From positions 1,302,001 to 1,366,000 of the forward strand of contig JAXMCR010000002.1 of assembly GCA_046349255.1 (NCBI GenBank): a DNA stretch of 64,000 nt. The letters run 5' to 3'. Below, piece by piece: positions 28,451 to 36,916 of this stretch; position 1 is the stretch's first letter, and the number at the start of each line of letters is the position of its first letter. This DNA is from DAIODI01 sp046349255. GTDB taxonomy: Bacteria; Pseudomonadota; Alphaproteobacteria; Rhizobiales; Aestuariivirgaceae. Under the pieces are notes generated by a model, which did no database searches, had not been told where the DNA came from, and worked only from the letters and a program-made list of their open reading frames with translations. Made by a program: the position numbers and the translations under genes.

Positions 28451-30802
28451 TCAGGTACGCTCGACGAACGTGTCGATGACGCGCTTTTCGCCCGCCTTCT
28501 CGAAGTCGATCGTCAGCTTGTTCCCGTCGATGCGGACGATCCGTCCGTACCCGAACTTCTGGTGGAACACGCGCTCGCCTTCCTCGAATCCGCCGCCGGT
28601 CACCTCGGAGGCGATGAGCTGGCCCTCGATCAGCATCGGCGTGCGCGAGAAGTCCTGCCCTTGAGCGTGGCGCTCCTTGGCGCGCTGCCAGCCGGGCGTC
28701 GCATAGCTGTTCGAGAAGGGCTTCAGGTCCTCGAACCGGCTCGCACCGAAGCCGCCGATGCCGTAGCCGCCGTAGCTCGTCGACATCGGCACGACGTCCA
28801 CGTGGTTCGCCGGCAGTTCGTCGATGAAGCGGGACGGCAGCGCGTTCTGCCACAGGTTATGGACGCGCCGGTTCTGTGCAAACGAGATGATCGCCCGGCG
28901 CTTCGCCCGCGTGATGCCGACATAGGCGAGGCGGCGCTCCTCCTCGAGGCCGGCGCGACCGTTCTCGTCGAGCGAGCGCTGGTGCGGGAAGAGGCCCTCC
29001 TCCCAACCCGGCAGGAACACGGTCGAGAACTCGAGGCCCTTCGCCGAGTGGAGCGTCATCAGGTTGACCTTGTCGTCGGTCTCGCCCGCGACCTCGGTGT
29101 CCATCACGAGCGAGACGTGCTCGAGGAAGCCGGTCATCGTCTCGAACTCGCCCATGGAGCGCACGAGCTCCTTCAGGTTCTCGAGCCGCCCCGGCGCGTC
29201 CGGGCTCTTGTCGTCGAGCCACATCTGCGTGTAGCCCGATTCATCGAGCACGATCTCGGCAAGTTCCGTGTGCGGAAGGCCATCGAGCTGTTGCCGCCAG
29301 CGCCCGAAGCTCGCGAGCAGATCGCCGAGCGCCTTGCGCGTGCGGGCCGGCAGGTCGTCGGTCTGCGCGAGGCGCTGACCGGCGCGGAACAGCGAGATGC
29401 CGGAGCGGCGCGCCTCCTCGTGCATGCGCTTCAGCGAGGAGTCGCCGATGCCTCGGCGCGGCAGGTTGATGATGCGCTCGAAGGCGAGGTCGTTGTCGGG
29501 CGAGACCACGATCTTGAAGTAGGCGAGCGCGTCGCGCACTTCCTGGCGTTCGTAGAAGCGCGGGCCGCCGACCACGCGGTAGGGCAGCCCCAGCGTAATG
29601 AAGCGGTCTTCGAAGGCGCGCATCTGGAAGGAGGCGCGCACGAGGATCGCGACGTCCTCGAGCCGCTCGCCCTGGCGCTGCATCGCCTCGAGGTCCTCGC
29701 CGACGGCCCGAGCCTCCTCGTCGCCGTCCCAATGGCCGCGCAGCGTGATGCGCTCGCCCGCGTCGAGGTCGGTCTTCAGCGTCTTGCCAAGGCGGCCCTC
29801 GTTTTTCGCGATGAGCCCCGAGGCGGCGCCGAGGATGTGCGGCGTCGAACGGTAGTTGCGCTCGAGGCGGATGATGCGGGCGCCCGGAAAATCCTTCTCG
29901 AAGCGCAGGATGTTGTCGACGTCGGCGCCGCGCCAGCCGTAGATCGACTGGTCATCGTCACCGACGCAGCAGACGTTTCCGGTGCCCTGCGCGAGAAGCT
30001 TCAGCCACAGGTACTGGGCGACGTTGGTGTCCTGGTATTCGTCGACCAGCATGTAGCGGAAGCGGCGCTGGAAATCGGCGAGCACGTCGGGGTGCGCACG
30101 GAAGATCGCGATGCACTCGAGCAGCAGGTCGCCGAAGTCGGTGGCGTTCAGCACCTTCAGCCGCTCCTGGTACTCGGCGTAGATCTTGACGCCCTGGCCG
30201 GCGGCGTAGGAGTGCGCCTCGCCCGCGGGCACCTTGTCGGGGAGCAGGCCGCGGTTCTTCCAGCCGTCGATCGCCTGCGCGAGAACCCTCGCGGGCCAGC
30301 GCTTCTCGTCGATGTCGTGGGCGGCGATGAGCTGCTTGAGCAGCCGGATCTGATCGTCCGTATCGAGAATGGTGAAGTCGTGTTTCAGCCCCGCGAGCTC
30401 GGCATGGCGGCGGAGGATCTTCACGCCGATCGAATGGAACGTGCCGAGCCACGTCATACCCTCGACCGCGCCGCCGATCAGGTCGCCGATGCGCTGGCGC
30501 ATCTCGCGGGCCGCCTTGTTGGTGAAGGTGACGGCAAGGATCTGGCTCGGCCGGGCGCGGCCGCTGGCGAGAATGTGGGCGAGCCGCGTCGTCAGCACGC
30601 GGGTCTTCCCGGTGCCGGCGCCAGCGAGCACCAGCAGCGGTCCGTCGAGTGTTTCAACCGCGGCGCGCTGCTCGGGGTTCAGGCCCTTGAGGTAGGGCGG
30701 TTCGGCCTGCCCCATCGCCTGGCGCGCGAGCCCGCCGGCTGCCGGGCCGGGGGCCTCGGGCAGGTCGTCGAAATCGTCGAGCGAGAACGGGTTGTTCGGC
30801 AT
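28451..30802 (-). CDS. uvrD: ATP-dependent DNA helicase UvrD/PcrA
   Basis: SF1A 3'-5' helicase of excision and mismatch repair. From the chosen ATG at 30802 it has 783 residues. The Q motif LNPEQRAAVE precedes Walker A GAGTGKT at 61-67. Walker B DEYQDTN, GDDDQSIYGWRGAD, LERNYRS, MTLHSAKGLEF with GWEEGLFPH, and the motif VI AYVGITRAKR follow in order. A frame start 14 codons further up is possible. The C-terminal Tudor-like RNA-polymerase-binding segment (GERVFHQKFGYGRIVRIDG) is present. Confidence 0.95.
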   Translation of the reverse strand: MPNNPFSLDDFDDLPEAPGPAAGGLARQAMGQAEPPYLKGLNPEQRAAVETLDGPLLVLAGAGTGKTRVLTTRLAHILASGRARPSQILAVTFTNKAAREMRQRIGDLIGGAVEGMTWLGTFHSIGVKILRRHAELAGLKHDFTILDTDDQIRLLKQLIAAHDIDEKRWPARVLAQAIDGWKNRGLLPDKVPAGEAHSYAAGQGVKIYAEYQERLKVLNATDFGDLLLECIAIFRAHPDVLADFQRRFRYMLVDEYQDTNVAQYLWLKLLAQGTGNVCCVGDDDQSIYGWRGADVDNILRFEKDFPGARIIRLERNYRSTPHILGAASGLIAKNEGRLGKTLKTDLDAGERITLRGHWDGDEEARAVGEDLEAMQRQGERLEDVAILVRASFQMRAFEDRFITLGLPYRVVGGPRFYERQEVRDALAYFKIVVSPDNDLAFERIINLPRRGIGDSSLKRMHEEARRSGISLFRAGQRLAQTDDLPARTRKALGDLLASFGRWRQQLDGLPHTELAEIVLDESGYTQMWLDDKSPDAPGRLENLKELVRSMGEFETMTGFLEHVSLVMDTEVAGETDDKVNLMTLHSAKGLEFSTVFLPGWEEGLFPHQRSLDENGRAGLEEERRLAYVGITRAKRRAIISFAQNRRVHNLWQNALPSRFIDELPANHVDVVPMSTSYGGYGIGGFGASRFEDLKPFSNSYATPGWQRAKERHAQGQDFSRTPMLIEGQLIASEVTGGGFEEGERVFHQKFGYGRIVRIDGNKLTIDFEKAGEKRVIDTFVERT

Positions 30803-30857
30803 CAGCTTTCTGGCGAATCCGGGGTTTCCCCCCGTATATAGCAACGCAGGCCCGCGG

Positions 30858-32156
30858 TTACGACCACAAGGCGTCCGGCGCGACGTCGCGGGCGCCGAGC
30901 AGCGTCCCGGCCCGCCGCGCCTTGGCGATACCCGACAGGAATGCTCCGTGTGCGGTCGTCATGGCGTTCGCCGAGCAGGCTTCCCCGGCGAGGAACACGC
31001 GCTCCGAGATCGTGCCGTCGACGAGCGTGGCGCGGTCGCCGGCGCGGCCGGGTTTTGCAGAGGCATATGCTCCGCGCACGTACGGATTGGCGCCCCAAGT
31101 CGTCGTGGTGGTGGCGACGATGCGGTCGCGCACGTCGTTGCCGAAGGCCGAGGCGATCCTGTCGATCACGTAGGCGAGGAAGCCGTCGCGGCCGTGCTTC
31201 GACAGCATCTCTCGGATGGTGTCGCCCGCCATGTCGGAAATGGCGATCGGCCGGCCGAACGGGTGCACCTGCACGTTGATCGGAAGGTCGGCGGGATCGG
31301 ACGGCGAGAGGATGGAGCAGTAGGGAAGGTCGTCGCCGTCGGGGATGTCGAGGCAGCGGCGGTCGAAGGCGATCACCGCCTTCTCGTACTGCCCCATCGG
31401 AATGCCCTCGAGCGCGCCGGTCATCGAGCCGTCGAGTGGCGGGTCGAACGTGATGCCGCCGGCGGCGAGCACCGCGACCGGTGCAGTGACGATCGCAACC
31501 TTTGCCTCAATCGTGCCGAACTCGCCGGTCACGCAGACGCCACCTGGCGTCGTCTCGATCCGCGTCACCGCCCTGCCCGTGTGGATCGGCAGGCCCTCCG
31601 CAAGGCGCGCCACGAGGCGGCCGTAGCCGTCGCCCACGGCGAGGTTCACTTCCGAGTCGTCGTAGGCAGACGCGTCGGTCAGCGACAGGTCTTCCGGTGC
31701 AACGGAGTTCATCAGTTCGATCCAGTGCCGGCGCAGGCGGCCAAGCGGCGGCGACAGGTCGACCACCTCGCTCACCGGTCGGTCCGGCCCGCCCTTGCGG
31801 CCGAGTGCGGCGATGTCGTCGAAGGTGCCCCACACGTACTCGTCGAGCTTTGCGCGTTCCTCGGGTCCGATCCATCGGCCGTCGACGAACGCTGGCCGCG
31901 GACCCCACGCGCGCGGCTTGCGGTAGCCGTGGCCGAGCCTGTCGGCGAGCGTCCGCAACGGGTTTCGGTCGGCCATGTGGAACCAGTGCGCACCGGCATC
32001 GAACAGATGCCCGGCGATGGTGTCGGAATAGGTGCGCCCCCCGATGTGCTCCTGGGCCTCGAGGACGACGAACGACAGGCCGAGCCGTTCGAGCATCATG
32101 CCTGCGCCGACGCCCGCCGCGCCCGCGCCGACGACGATGACGTCCAGATCGCTCAC
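30858..32156 (-). CDS. FAD-dependent amine oxidase family protein
   Basis: Predicted flavoenzyme of the monoamine oxidase or polyamine oxidase group. It has 432 residues. The N-terminal dinucleotide fold VVGAGAAGVGAGMM continues into LEAQEHIGGRTYS, and the C-terminal FAD motif ERVFLAGEACSANAMTTAHGAF is intact. The GTG at 32156 overlaps the folA stop (GTGA) and has a strong AGGAGGA site on the minus strand at 32167-32161. The tight coupling to thyA-folA is unusual for an amine oxidase. The substrate is unknown. Confidence 0.85.
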   Translation of the reverse strand: MSDLDVIVVGAGAAGVGAGMMLERLGLSFVVLEAQEHIGGRTYSDTIAGHLFDAGAHWFHMADRNPLRTLADRLGHGYRKPRAWGPRPAFVDGRWIGPEERAKLDEYVWGTFDDIAALGRKGGPDRPVSEVVDLSPPLGRLRRHWIELMNSVAPEDLSLTDASAYDDSEVNLAVGDGYGRLVARLAEGLPIHTGRAVTRIETTPGGVCVTGEFGTIEAKVAIVTAPVAVLAAGGITFDPPLDGSMTGALEGIPMGQYEKAVIAFDRRCLDIPDGDDLPYCSILSPSDPADLPINVQVHPFGRPIAISDMAGDTIREMLSKHGRDGFLAYVIDRIASAFGNDVRDRIVATTTTTWGANPYVRGAYASAKPGRAGDRATLVDGTISERVFLAGEACSANAMTTAHGAFLSGIAKARRAGTLLGARDVAPDALWS

Positions 32157-32680
32157 GGTGTCCTCCTGTCGAGCGTCACGAGCGTGAAGGGCGCGTCGTC
32201 GCGCTCGCCTCTGGGGAACGGCTCGCGCGCCACCTCGCGCCAGACCATATCGGGCAGCGGCGGCATGTGCGTGTCGCCTTCGGGGGAGAGCGCGATGCGG
32301 GTGAGGTAGATGCGGTTGACGAGATCACGCCGCAGCGCCTCGGCAAAGATCTCGCCGCCGCCGATGATCGCCACTTCGTCCGCGCCCTTCTCGGCTGCCA
32401 GCCGCTTGCCGAGCGCCAGTGCCGCATCGAGCGAGCCGACGACGGTCGCGCCGGCGGCGGCGAAGGACGCGTTGCGCGTCACGACGATATTGTCGCGGTT
32501 GGGCAGCGGCTGCACGTGCAGGCCCTCCCAGGTGCGCCGGCCCATGATGACAGGCTTGCCGGTCGTCAGCCGCTTGAACAGCTTCAAGTCGCTCGAGACG
32601 TGCCAGGGCAGGCGCCCGTCCTTGCCGATGACGCCGTTCTCCGCCACGGCGACGACGAAGGTGATCTTGGGCTCGCTCAT
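32153..32680 (-). CDS. folA: Dihydrofolate reductase
   Basis: NADPH-dependent enzyme that regenerates tetrahydrofolate after thymidylate synthesis. It has 175 residues. The Met20-loop region ENGVIGKDGRLPWH, the catalytic acid Asp31 in SSDLKLFK, GKPVIMGRRTWE and the NADPH loop IIGGGEIF are present. The ATG at 32680 overlaps the thyA stop (ATGA). Longer frames that run back through thyA are antisense-like shadows and were not used. Confidence 0.96.
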   Translation of the reverse strand: MSEPKITFVVAVAENGVIGKDGRLPWHVSSDLKLFKRLTTGKPVIMGRRTWEGLHVQPLPNRDNIVVTRNASFAAAGATVVGSLDAALALGKRLAAEKGADEVAIIGGGEIFAEALRRDLVNRIYLTRIALSPEGDTHMPPLPDMVWREVAREPFPRGERDDAPFTLVTLDRRTP

Positions 32681-33471
32681 ACGGCGATGGGCGCTGCGAT
32701 GTGCGGATGCGGGTCGTAGCCGACGACGGCGACATCCTCGAAGCGGAAGTCGTCGATCGAGGTCACCTTGCGCTTGAGCTCGAGCTTCGGCAGCGGGCGC
32801 GGCGTGCGCTTCAGCTGCTCCTCGGCCTGCGCCAGATGGTTGAGGTAGAGGTGGGCATCGCCCAGCGTGTGGATGAACTCGCCAAGCTTCAGGTTCGTCA
32901 CCTCGGCGACCATGTGCGTGAGGAGCGCGTAGGAGGCGATGTTGAACGGCACGCCGAGGAAGATGTCGGCCGAGCGCTGGTAGAGCTGGCACGAGAGCCG
33001 GCCGTTCGCGACGTGGAACTGGAACAGGCAGTGGCACGGCGGCAGCGCCATGCGGTCGACGTCCGCCGGGTTCCAGGCGGTGACGATCAATCGGCGCGAA
33101 TTGGGGGTCGTGCGGATCTCTTCGATCACGCGCGCGATCTGGTCGATGGTGGAACCGTCGCGGGCGGGCCACGAGCGCCACTGCGCGCCGTAGACGGGGC
33201 CGAGGTCGCCGTTGGCGTCGGCCCACTCGTCCCAGATCGTCACGCCGTGCTGGTTCAGATAGCGGACGTTGGTGTCGGCCTTCAGGAACCAGAGGAGTTC
33301 GTAGATGATCGAGCGCAGGTGCAGCTTCTTCGTGGTGACGAGCGGGAAGCCGTCCGCCAAGTCGAAGCGCATCTGGTGGCCGAACACGGAGAGCGTGCCG
33401 GTGCCGGTGCGGTCGCCGCGGCGCACGCCGTGATCGCGCACCCGGCGCAGAAGGTCGTGGTACTGCTCCAT
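32677..33471 (-). CDS. thyA: Thymidylate synthase
   Basis: Makes dTMP from dUMP and methylene-tetrahydrofolate. From the ATG at 33471 it has 264 residues, exactly the length of the E. coli enzyme, and the catalytic cysteine falls at C146 in LPPCHCLFQF. Other signatures are GDRTGTGTLS, WFLKADTN and QRSADIFLGVPFNIASY. A TTG three codons upstream is an alternative start. It leads the operon thyA-folA-amine oxidase. Confidence 0.97.
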   Translation of the reverse strand: MEQYHDLLRRVRDHGVRRGDRTGTGTLSVFGHQMRFDLADGFPLVTTKKLHLRSIIYELLWFLKADTNVRYLNQHGVTIWDEWADANGDLGPVYGAQWRSWPARDGSTIDQIARVIEEIRTTPNSRRLIVTAWNPADVDRMALPPCHCLFQFHVANGRLSCQLYQRSADIFLGVPFNIASYALLTHMVAEVTNLKLGEFIHTLGDAHLYLNHLAQAEEQLKRTPRPLPKLELKRKVTSIDDFRFEDVAVVGYDPHPHIAAPIAV

Positions 33472-33543
33472 CGCTCCCAAAGATAGCGATTCGAAAGGCC
33501 GTCTGAAACGGGGGCGGGGCCGTTTTCGGCAGGTGAAACGCGT

Positions 33544-33567
33544 ACGGGCCGGCGTCGGCCGGCCCGT
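33544..33567 (-). terminator. Strong hairpin downstream of the DUF2853 gene
   Basis: ACGGGCCGGC (33544-33553) and GCCGGCCCGT (33558-33567) form a perfect 10-bp stem with a 4-base loop, 26 bases after the stop of the minus-strand DUF2853 gene. The tract that follows on the minus strand is not a real T run, so its action as an intrinsic terminator is uncertain. Confidence 0.45.
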
Positions 33568-33592
33568 CTGCGCCCTTGTTCGGGGAACTGGA

Positions 33593-33907
33593 TCAGGCGA
33601 GCTTGTCGAGCGTCTTCGTCTCTTCCGCGAGGAGGTAGTAGAACGTCACGCGGTGCTTGGTGTGGTCGGCCTTCATGCGCTCGCACACCTTCTTGATGGC
33701 GCCCAGGGCGGCGGCCTCAGAAAGACCAAGCTTCTTGGCGGCGAAGCCTGTCACGATGCGCTGCAGTTCCTTGTCGTCGGTGCAGGACACCAGCCGGCTG
33801 TCGGCGTTCTTGAGGGCGATACCGAGGAACTTGGTGATCGAGCCAACGGCGGCGTCGTTGACGGCCTTCGTGTATTTCTTGATGTCGGTGGAGTATTCGG
33901 CGCTCAT
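33593..33907 (-). CDS. DUF2853 family protein
   Basis: A 104-residue, all-helical-looking soluble protein of unknown function. It matches the DUF2853 pattern in my recollection: an N-terminal YSTDIKKYTKAVNDAAVG and a C-terminal HRVTFYYLLAEETKTL. The ATG at 33907 is preceded by a purine-rich GGGGATGAGACG stretch. The frame opens 16 codons earlier without a ribosome binding site. It stands alone, facing away from the tmRNA gene. Confidence 0.8.
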   Translation of the reverse strand: MSAEYSTDIKKYTKAVNDAAVGSITKFLGIALKNADSRLVSCTDDKELQRIVTGFAAKKLGLSEAAALGAIKKVCERMKADHTKHRVTFYYLLAEETKTLDKLA

Positions 33908-34014
33908 CGTCTCATCCCCTTTGTGCAGTCGTTGTGAGCTGGCCCAATCTAGCAAGATTCGCGCGCGCCAACAGCCGGTATTCAGCCGAAATTGACCGCC
34001 TTGCCCGTCGGGGC

Positions 34015-34043
34015 TTCAAATCCGGCCGCTTGCCGCCTATATT
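34015..34043 (+). promoter_or_regulatory. Probable sigma-70 promoter of ssrA
   Basis: A -35 like TTCAAA (34015-34020), a 17-base spacer and a -10 like TATATT (34038-34043) would start transcription near 34050, just before the acceptor piece of the tmRNA. The -10 matches the consensus at five of six positions. Confidence 0.55.
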
Positions 34044-34049
34044 CTCCGG

Positions 34050-34378
34050 TGCCGGTCGCAAGACCGGATATGGCGATAAATGGCCATCGTAATAAACCCA
34101 TCGGACCCGGGGGCAGTACCCGGCACCTCCACCACATACCGCCAGGAGTTTGAGGGGCGGCATCTGATGGGGGTGAACCAGGATCGACGAGGGCGTAAAG
34201 GGTGAGCTTTTGCCCGGCATGGTTCCGCCGTTATCGGGCCGAACATATAGTTGCCAACGACAACTATGCTCCGGTTGCGGTGGCTGCGTAACGCAGCTTA
34301 AGCATCCGAAATCAAAGTCCTTGGGCTTAGCCGCTTAAGGCGGGGTTCGCAGGCACCTGGCAACAGAAGCCTGCACTT
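34050..34378 (+). ncRNA. ssrA: Permuted two-piece tmRNA (10Sa RNA)
   Basis: Rescues stalled ribosomes and tags the product. The gene is permuted, as in alphaproteobacteria. The 3' acceptor piece comes first and ends with CACCTCC-A-CCA at 34124-34134, with the T arm CCGGG/GGCAGTA/CCCGG before it. The coding piece starts with GGGGGTG at 34169-34175, which pairs with CACCTCC and places a G-U pair third in the stem, the alanine identity mark. The tag frame at 34253-34291 encodes ANDNYAPVAVAA and stops at TAA. The bases between the pieces (about 34135-34168) are removed in maturation. Outer ends are approximate. Confidence 0.95.
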
Positions 34379-34397
34379 TCATTTTTCACGCTTTTTT
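34349..34397 (+). terminator. Probable ssrA terminator
   Basis: GCAGGC (34349-34354) pairs with GCCTGC (34369-34374) and is followed by a T-rich tail, CATTTTTCACGCTTTTTT. The stem may double as part of the tmRNA coding piece. It separates ssrA from sspB, which would then have its own promoter or depend on read-through. Confidence 0.6.
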
Positions 34398-34464
34398 GCC
34401 GCCCCGACCTTGGTGATTCGCCACCCGGCTTACTATAGTGCGGGCCTCAACGGGGCTGATTCGA

Positions 34465-34995
34465 ATGGCTCAGACGATGGCTGAAGACCTGATGCGGTAC
34501 GACCTCCTGGTGCAGGAGGCCCTGCGGCGCGTGGTGCGCATGTCGCTGGCCCGCGTCGAACGCTCGGGGTTGCCCGGGGGGCATCACTTCTTCATCACGA
34601 TCAACACGCGGCATCCCGGCGTGAAGATGTCGGACCGGCTGCGCAAGAAGTACGACCCCGAGATCACGATCGTGCTGCAGCACCAGTTCTGGAACCTCGC
34701 GGTGCACGAGCGCTTCTTCGAGGTCGAACTCTCCTTCGACAACATTCCCGAGCCGCTCAGCATTCCGTTCGAGGCCGTGAAGGGCTTCTTCGATCCGGCC
34801 GTCCAGTTCGGTCTCCAGTTCGAGGACGTCGCTGCCGAACACCGGCATGCGGTGCAGGACGTCGAACTGCGCGGCGAACAGCCGGTCGAGGCCCCGAAGG
34901 ACGAGGAGCCTGAGGCGCCGGCCGCCAAGGCCGACATCGAGCCTGCACCGGCGGCCGAAAAGGTCGTCTCGCTCGACGCGTTCCGCAAGAAGTAG
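34465..34995 (+). CDS. sspB: SspB, ClpXP adaptor for ssrA-tagged proteins (alpha type)
   Basis: Delivers ssrA-tagged substrates to ClpXP. It has 176 residues from the ATG at 34465 (MAQTMAEDLMRYDLL). The folded part, with SGLPGGHHFFITINT, the stretch after HPGVKMSDRLRKKY and LQHQFWNLAVHERFFEVELSF, matches the alphaproteobacterial SspB. An acidic, Pro/Ala-rich linker follows, and a short C-terminal tail, VVSLDAFRKK, is the expected ClpX-binding tag. It lies directly after ssrA, so the tagging RNA and the tag adaptor are linked. An ATG four codons later is an alternative start. Confidence 0.93.
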   Translation: MAQTMAEDLMRYDLLVQEALRRVVRMSLARVERSGLPGGHHFFITINTRHPGVKMSDRLRKKYDPEITIVLQHQFWNLAVHERFFEVELSFDNIPEPLSIPFEAVKGFFDPAVQFGLQFEDVAAEHRHAVQDVELRGEQPVEAPKDEEPEAPAAKADIEPAPAAEKVVSLDAFRKK

Positions 34996-35002
34996 AGCCG
35001 AC

Positions 35003-35926
35003 GTGCAGGGTCGCGCCCTTCGACGCGTCCGTCCTCTGCTCGCGGCGCTCCTCGCGATGCTCGCGCTTGGCCTGACGCCTCCGCTTCTCACCGCCTCGAC
35101 GCTCGACGACACGCCGGCGAAGGTCCTGTTCGGCGGCATGAAGACGCCGGCGAAGATGAAGCCGGAGGCGATCGGGTTCTACTCGCGCGGCTGCCTCGCC
35201 GGCGCCGTGGCGTTGCCGATCACCGGCGATACGTGGCAGGTGATGCGGCTTTCGCGCAACCGCAACTGGGGCCATCCGCAGGTCGTCCGCCTCGTCGAGA
35301 AGCTCGCCGACGACGCCCATCGCCTCGACGGCTGGCCGGGCCTCCTCGTGGGCGACATGGCGCAGCCGCGCGGCGGGCCGATGCTGAACGGCCACGCGAG
35401 CCACCAGGTGGGCCTCGACGCCGACATCTGGATGACGCCCATGCCCGACCATGTGCTCACGCGCCAGGAGCGCGAGGACAAGGTGCCGCTCGAGATGGTC
35501 AAGAACCGCAAGGAGATCGATCCCTCGGCCTTCACCGAGGCGCAGATGCGACTGCTCCGCCGGGCGGCGTCCTACCCCGAGGTCACCCGCATCTTCGTAC
35601 ACCCGCCGATCAAGGCGACGCTCTGCCAGTGGGCGAAGCGGCAGGGGGGCGACCAGTCGTGGCTCGCAAAGATCCGCCCGTACTATGGCCACACCTTCCA
35701 CTTCCATGTCCGCATCCGCTGCCCGCAGGACAGCCCCACATGCCGGGACCAGCCGGCCGCGCGCCCGGCCGACGGCACCGGCTGCGGTCAGGAGCTCGCC
35801 TACTGGTTCTCGGACAAGCCCTGGAGAAAGATCGCTCCGCCGGCAAAGCCGCCGCTGAAGCCGCCGCCGCAGATCATGCTCCGGCAGTTGCCAGCCCAGT
35901 GCCGGGCCGTGCTATCCATGCCCTGA
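35003..35926 (+). CDS. mepA: Penicillin-insensitive murein endopeptidase MepA
   Basis: Periplasmic LAS-family zinc peptidase that cuts cross-links in peptidoglycan. From the GTG at 35003 it has 307 residues with a signal peptide (basic start, then LLAALLAMLALGL). Zinc-site motifs are GHASHQVGLDAD (130-141) and HFHVRIRCP in the C-terminal part. Several cysteines (for example CLAG, CPQDSPTC) suggest disulfides. The C terminus is a proline-rich extension. The gene starts 7 bases after sspB, so they may be cotranscribed. Confidence 0.9.
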   Translation: MQGRALRRVRPLLAALLAMLALGLTPPLLTASTLDDTPAKVLFGGMKTPAKMKPEAIGFYSRGCLAGAVALPITGDTWQVMRLSRNRNWGHPQVVRLVEKLADDAHRLDGWPGLLVGDMAQPRGGPMLNGHASHQVGLDADIWMTPMPDHVLTRQEREDKVPLEMVKNRKEIDPSAFTEAQMRLLRRAASYPEVTRIFVHPPIKATLCQWAKRQGGDQSWLAKIRPYYGHTFHFHVRIRCPQDSPTCRDQPAARPADGTGCGQELAYWFSDKPWRKIAPPAKPPLKPPPQIMLRQLPAQCRAVLSMP

Positions 35927-35966
35927 CCCACCCGCTTTCACGCTCGACGAAAGGCTCGAACGGCGC

Positions 35967-36905
35967 ATGACCGAGATCGCCCCGTTTTCCACGCCCGGCC
36001 GCTTCTGGCGCGGCAACATCCACACCCATTCCAACCTCTCCGACGGGGCCATGGATCCCGAGAAGGTCGTGAACGCCTACAAGAGCGCGGGCTACGACTT
36101 CATGCAGCTCTCCGAGCACTTCCTCGAGCGCTTCGGCTGGCCGATCGCGGATACGCGGAAGTTCCGCTCGAACACCTTCACCACGCTGATCGGGGCGGAA
36201 CTGCACGCGCCGATGACGCAGGTGGGCGAGCTCTGGCACATCGTCGCCGCCGGCCTGCCGCTCGACTTCGCGCCCTGCGGGCCGGAGGAGACGGGCGCGC
36301 ACATCGCCAAGCGCGCGAAGGACGCCGGCGCCTTCGTCGGCATCGCGCACCCGGCCTGGTCGCAGCTCACCATCGAGGACGGCCATGCGCTCGACGTCGC
36401 GCACGCGGTCGAGATCTACAACCACGGCTGCGCGGTCGAGAACGACCGCGGTGACGGCTGGTACCTGATGGACCAGCTCCTCAACGAGGGCCGCCGGCTC
36501 ACCGCCTTCGCGACCGACGACGCGCATTTCCACAACGGCGACTACGATGCGTTCGGCGGCTGGGTGAACGTGAAGGCGCCGAGCCTCGATCCAGAGGAGA
36601 TCCTGAAGTCGCTGAAGGCCGGGCAGTACTACGCGAGCCAGGGGCCGCAGATCCACGAGCTGTCGATCACCGGCGATGAGCTGACGCTCGTCACCTCGCC
36701 CATCCATGCGGTCGCGATCCTGTGCGGCACGTCGCGCGCCGTGACACGCGTCGGCCGCCACGTGACGCACGGCACCTACGACCTGAAGAAGCTGCACAAG
36801 AGCTGGCTGCCGGGCGGCGTGACGCCGTGGATCCGCGTTGCGGTGATCGACCATTCCGGCCGGCGCGCGTGGACCAATCCGATCTGGATCGACGAGCTGA
36901 AGTGA
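35967..36905 (+). CDS. PHP-domain metal-dependent phosphoesterase
   Basis: Predicted hydrolase of the polymerase and histidinol phosphatase superfamily. It has 312 residues. The metal-site motifs occur in the usual order: NIHTHSNLSDG near residues 17-27, QLSEH, GAELHAP, GIAHPAW and ATDDAHFH. An immunoglobulin-like C-terminal part follows. The substrate is unknown; similar stand-alone PHP proteins may act on nucleotides or phosphosugars. It precedes fumC by 11 bases, so the two may share a transcript. Confidence 0.82.
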   Translation: MTEIAPFSTPGRFWRGNIHTHSNLSDGAMDPEKVVNAYKSAGYDFMQLSEHFLERFGWPIADTRKFRSNTFTTLIGAELHAPMTQVGELWHIVAAGLPLDFAPCGPEETGAHIAKRAKDAGAFVGIAHPAWSQLTIEDGHALDVAHAVEIYNHGCAVENDRGDGWYLMDQLLNEGRRLTAFATDDAHFHNGDYDAFGGWVNVKAPSLDPEEILKSLKAGQYYASQGPQIHELSITGDELTLVTSPIHAVAILCGTSRAVTRVGRHVTHGTYDLKKLHKSWLPGGVTPWIRVAVIDHSGRRAWTNPIWIDELK

Positions 36906-36916
36906 GGCGTTCCGAG

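Noticed and set aside
28448..30841. A 797-codon open frame on the plus strand opposite uvrD
   Set aside because: It mirrors uvrD codon for codon in the antisense frame, has no recognisable motif, and is Arg/His/Val/Leu-rich as expected of GC-rich shadow coding.
33260..33686. A second minus-strand frame covering the end of the DUF2853 gene and the start of thyA
   Set aside because: It is a shifted-frame shadow; the DUF2853 and thyA frames have family motifs and starts.
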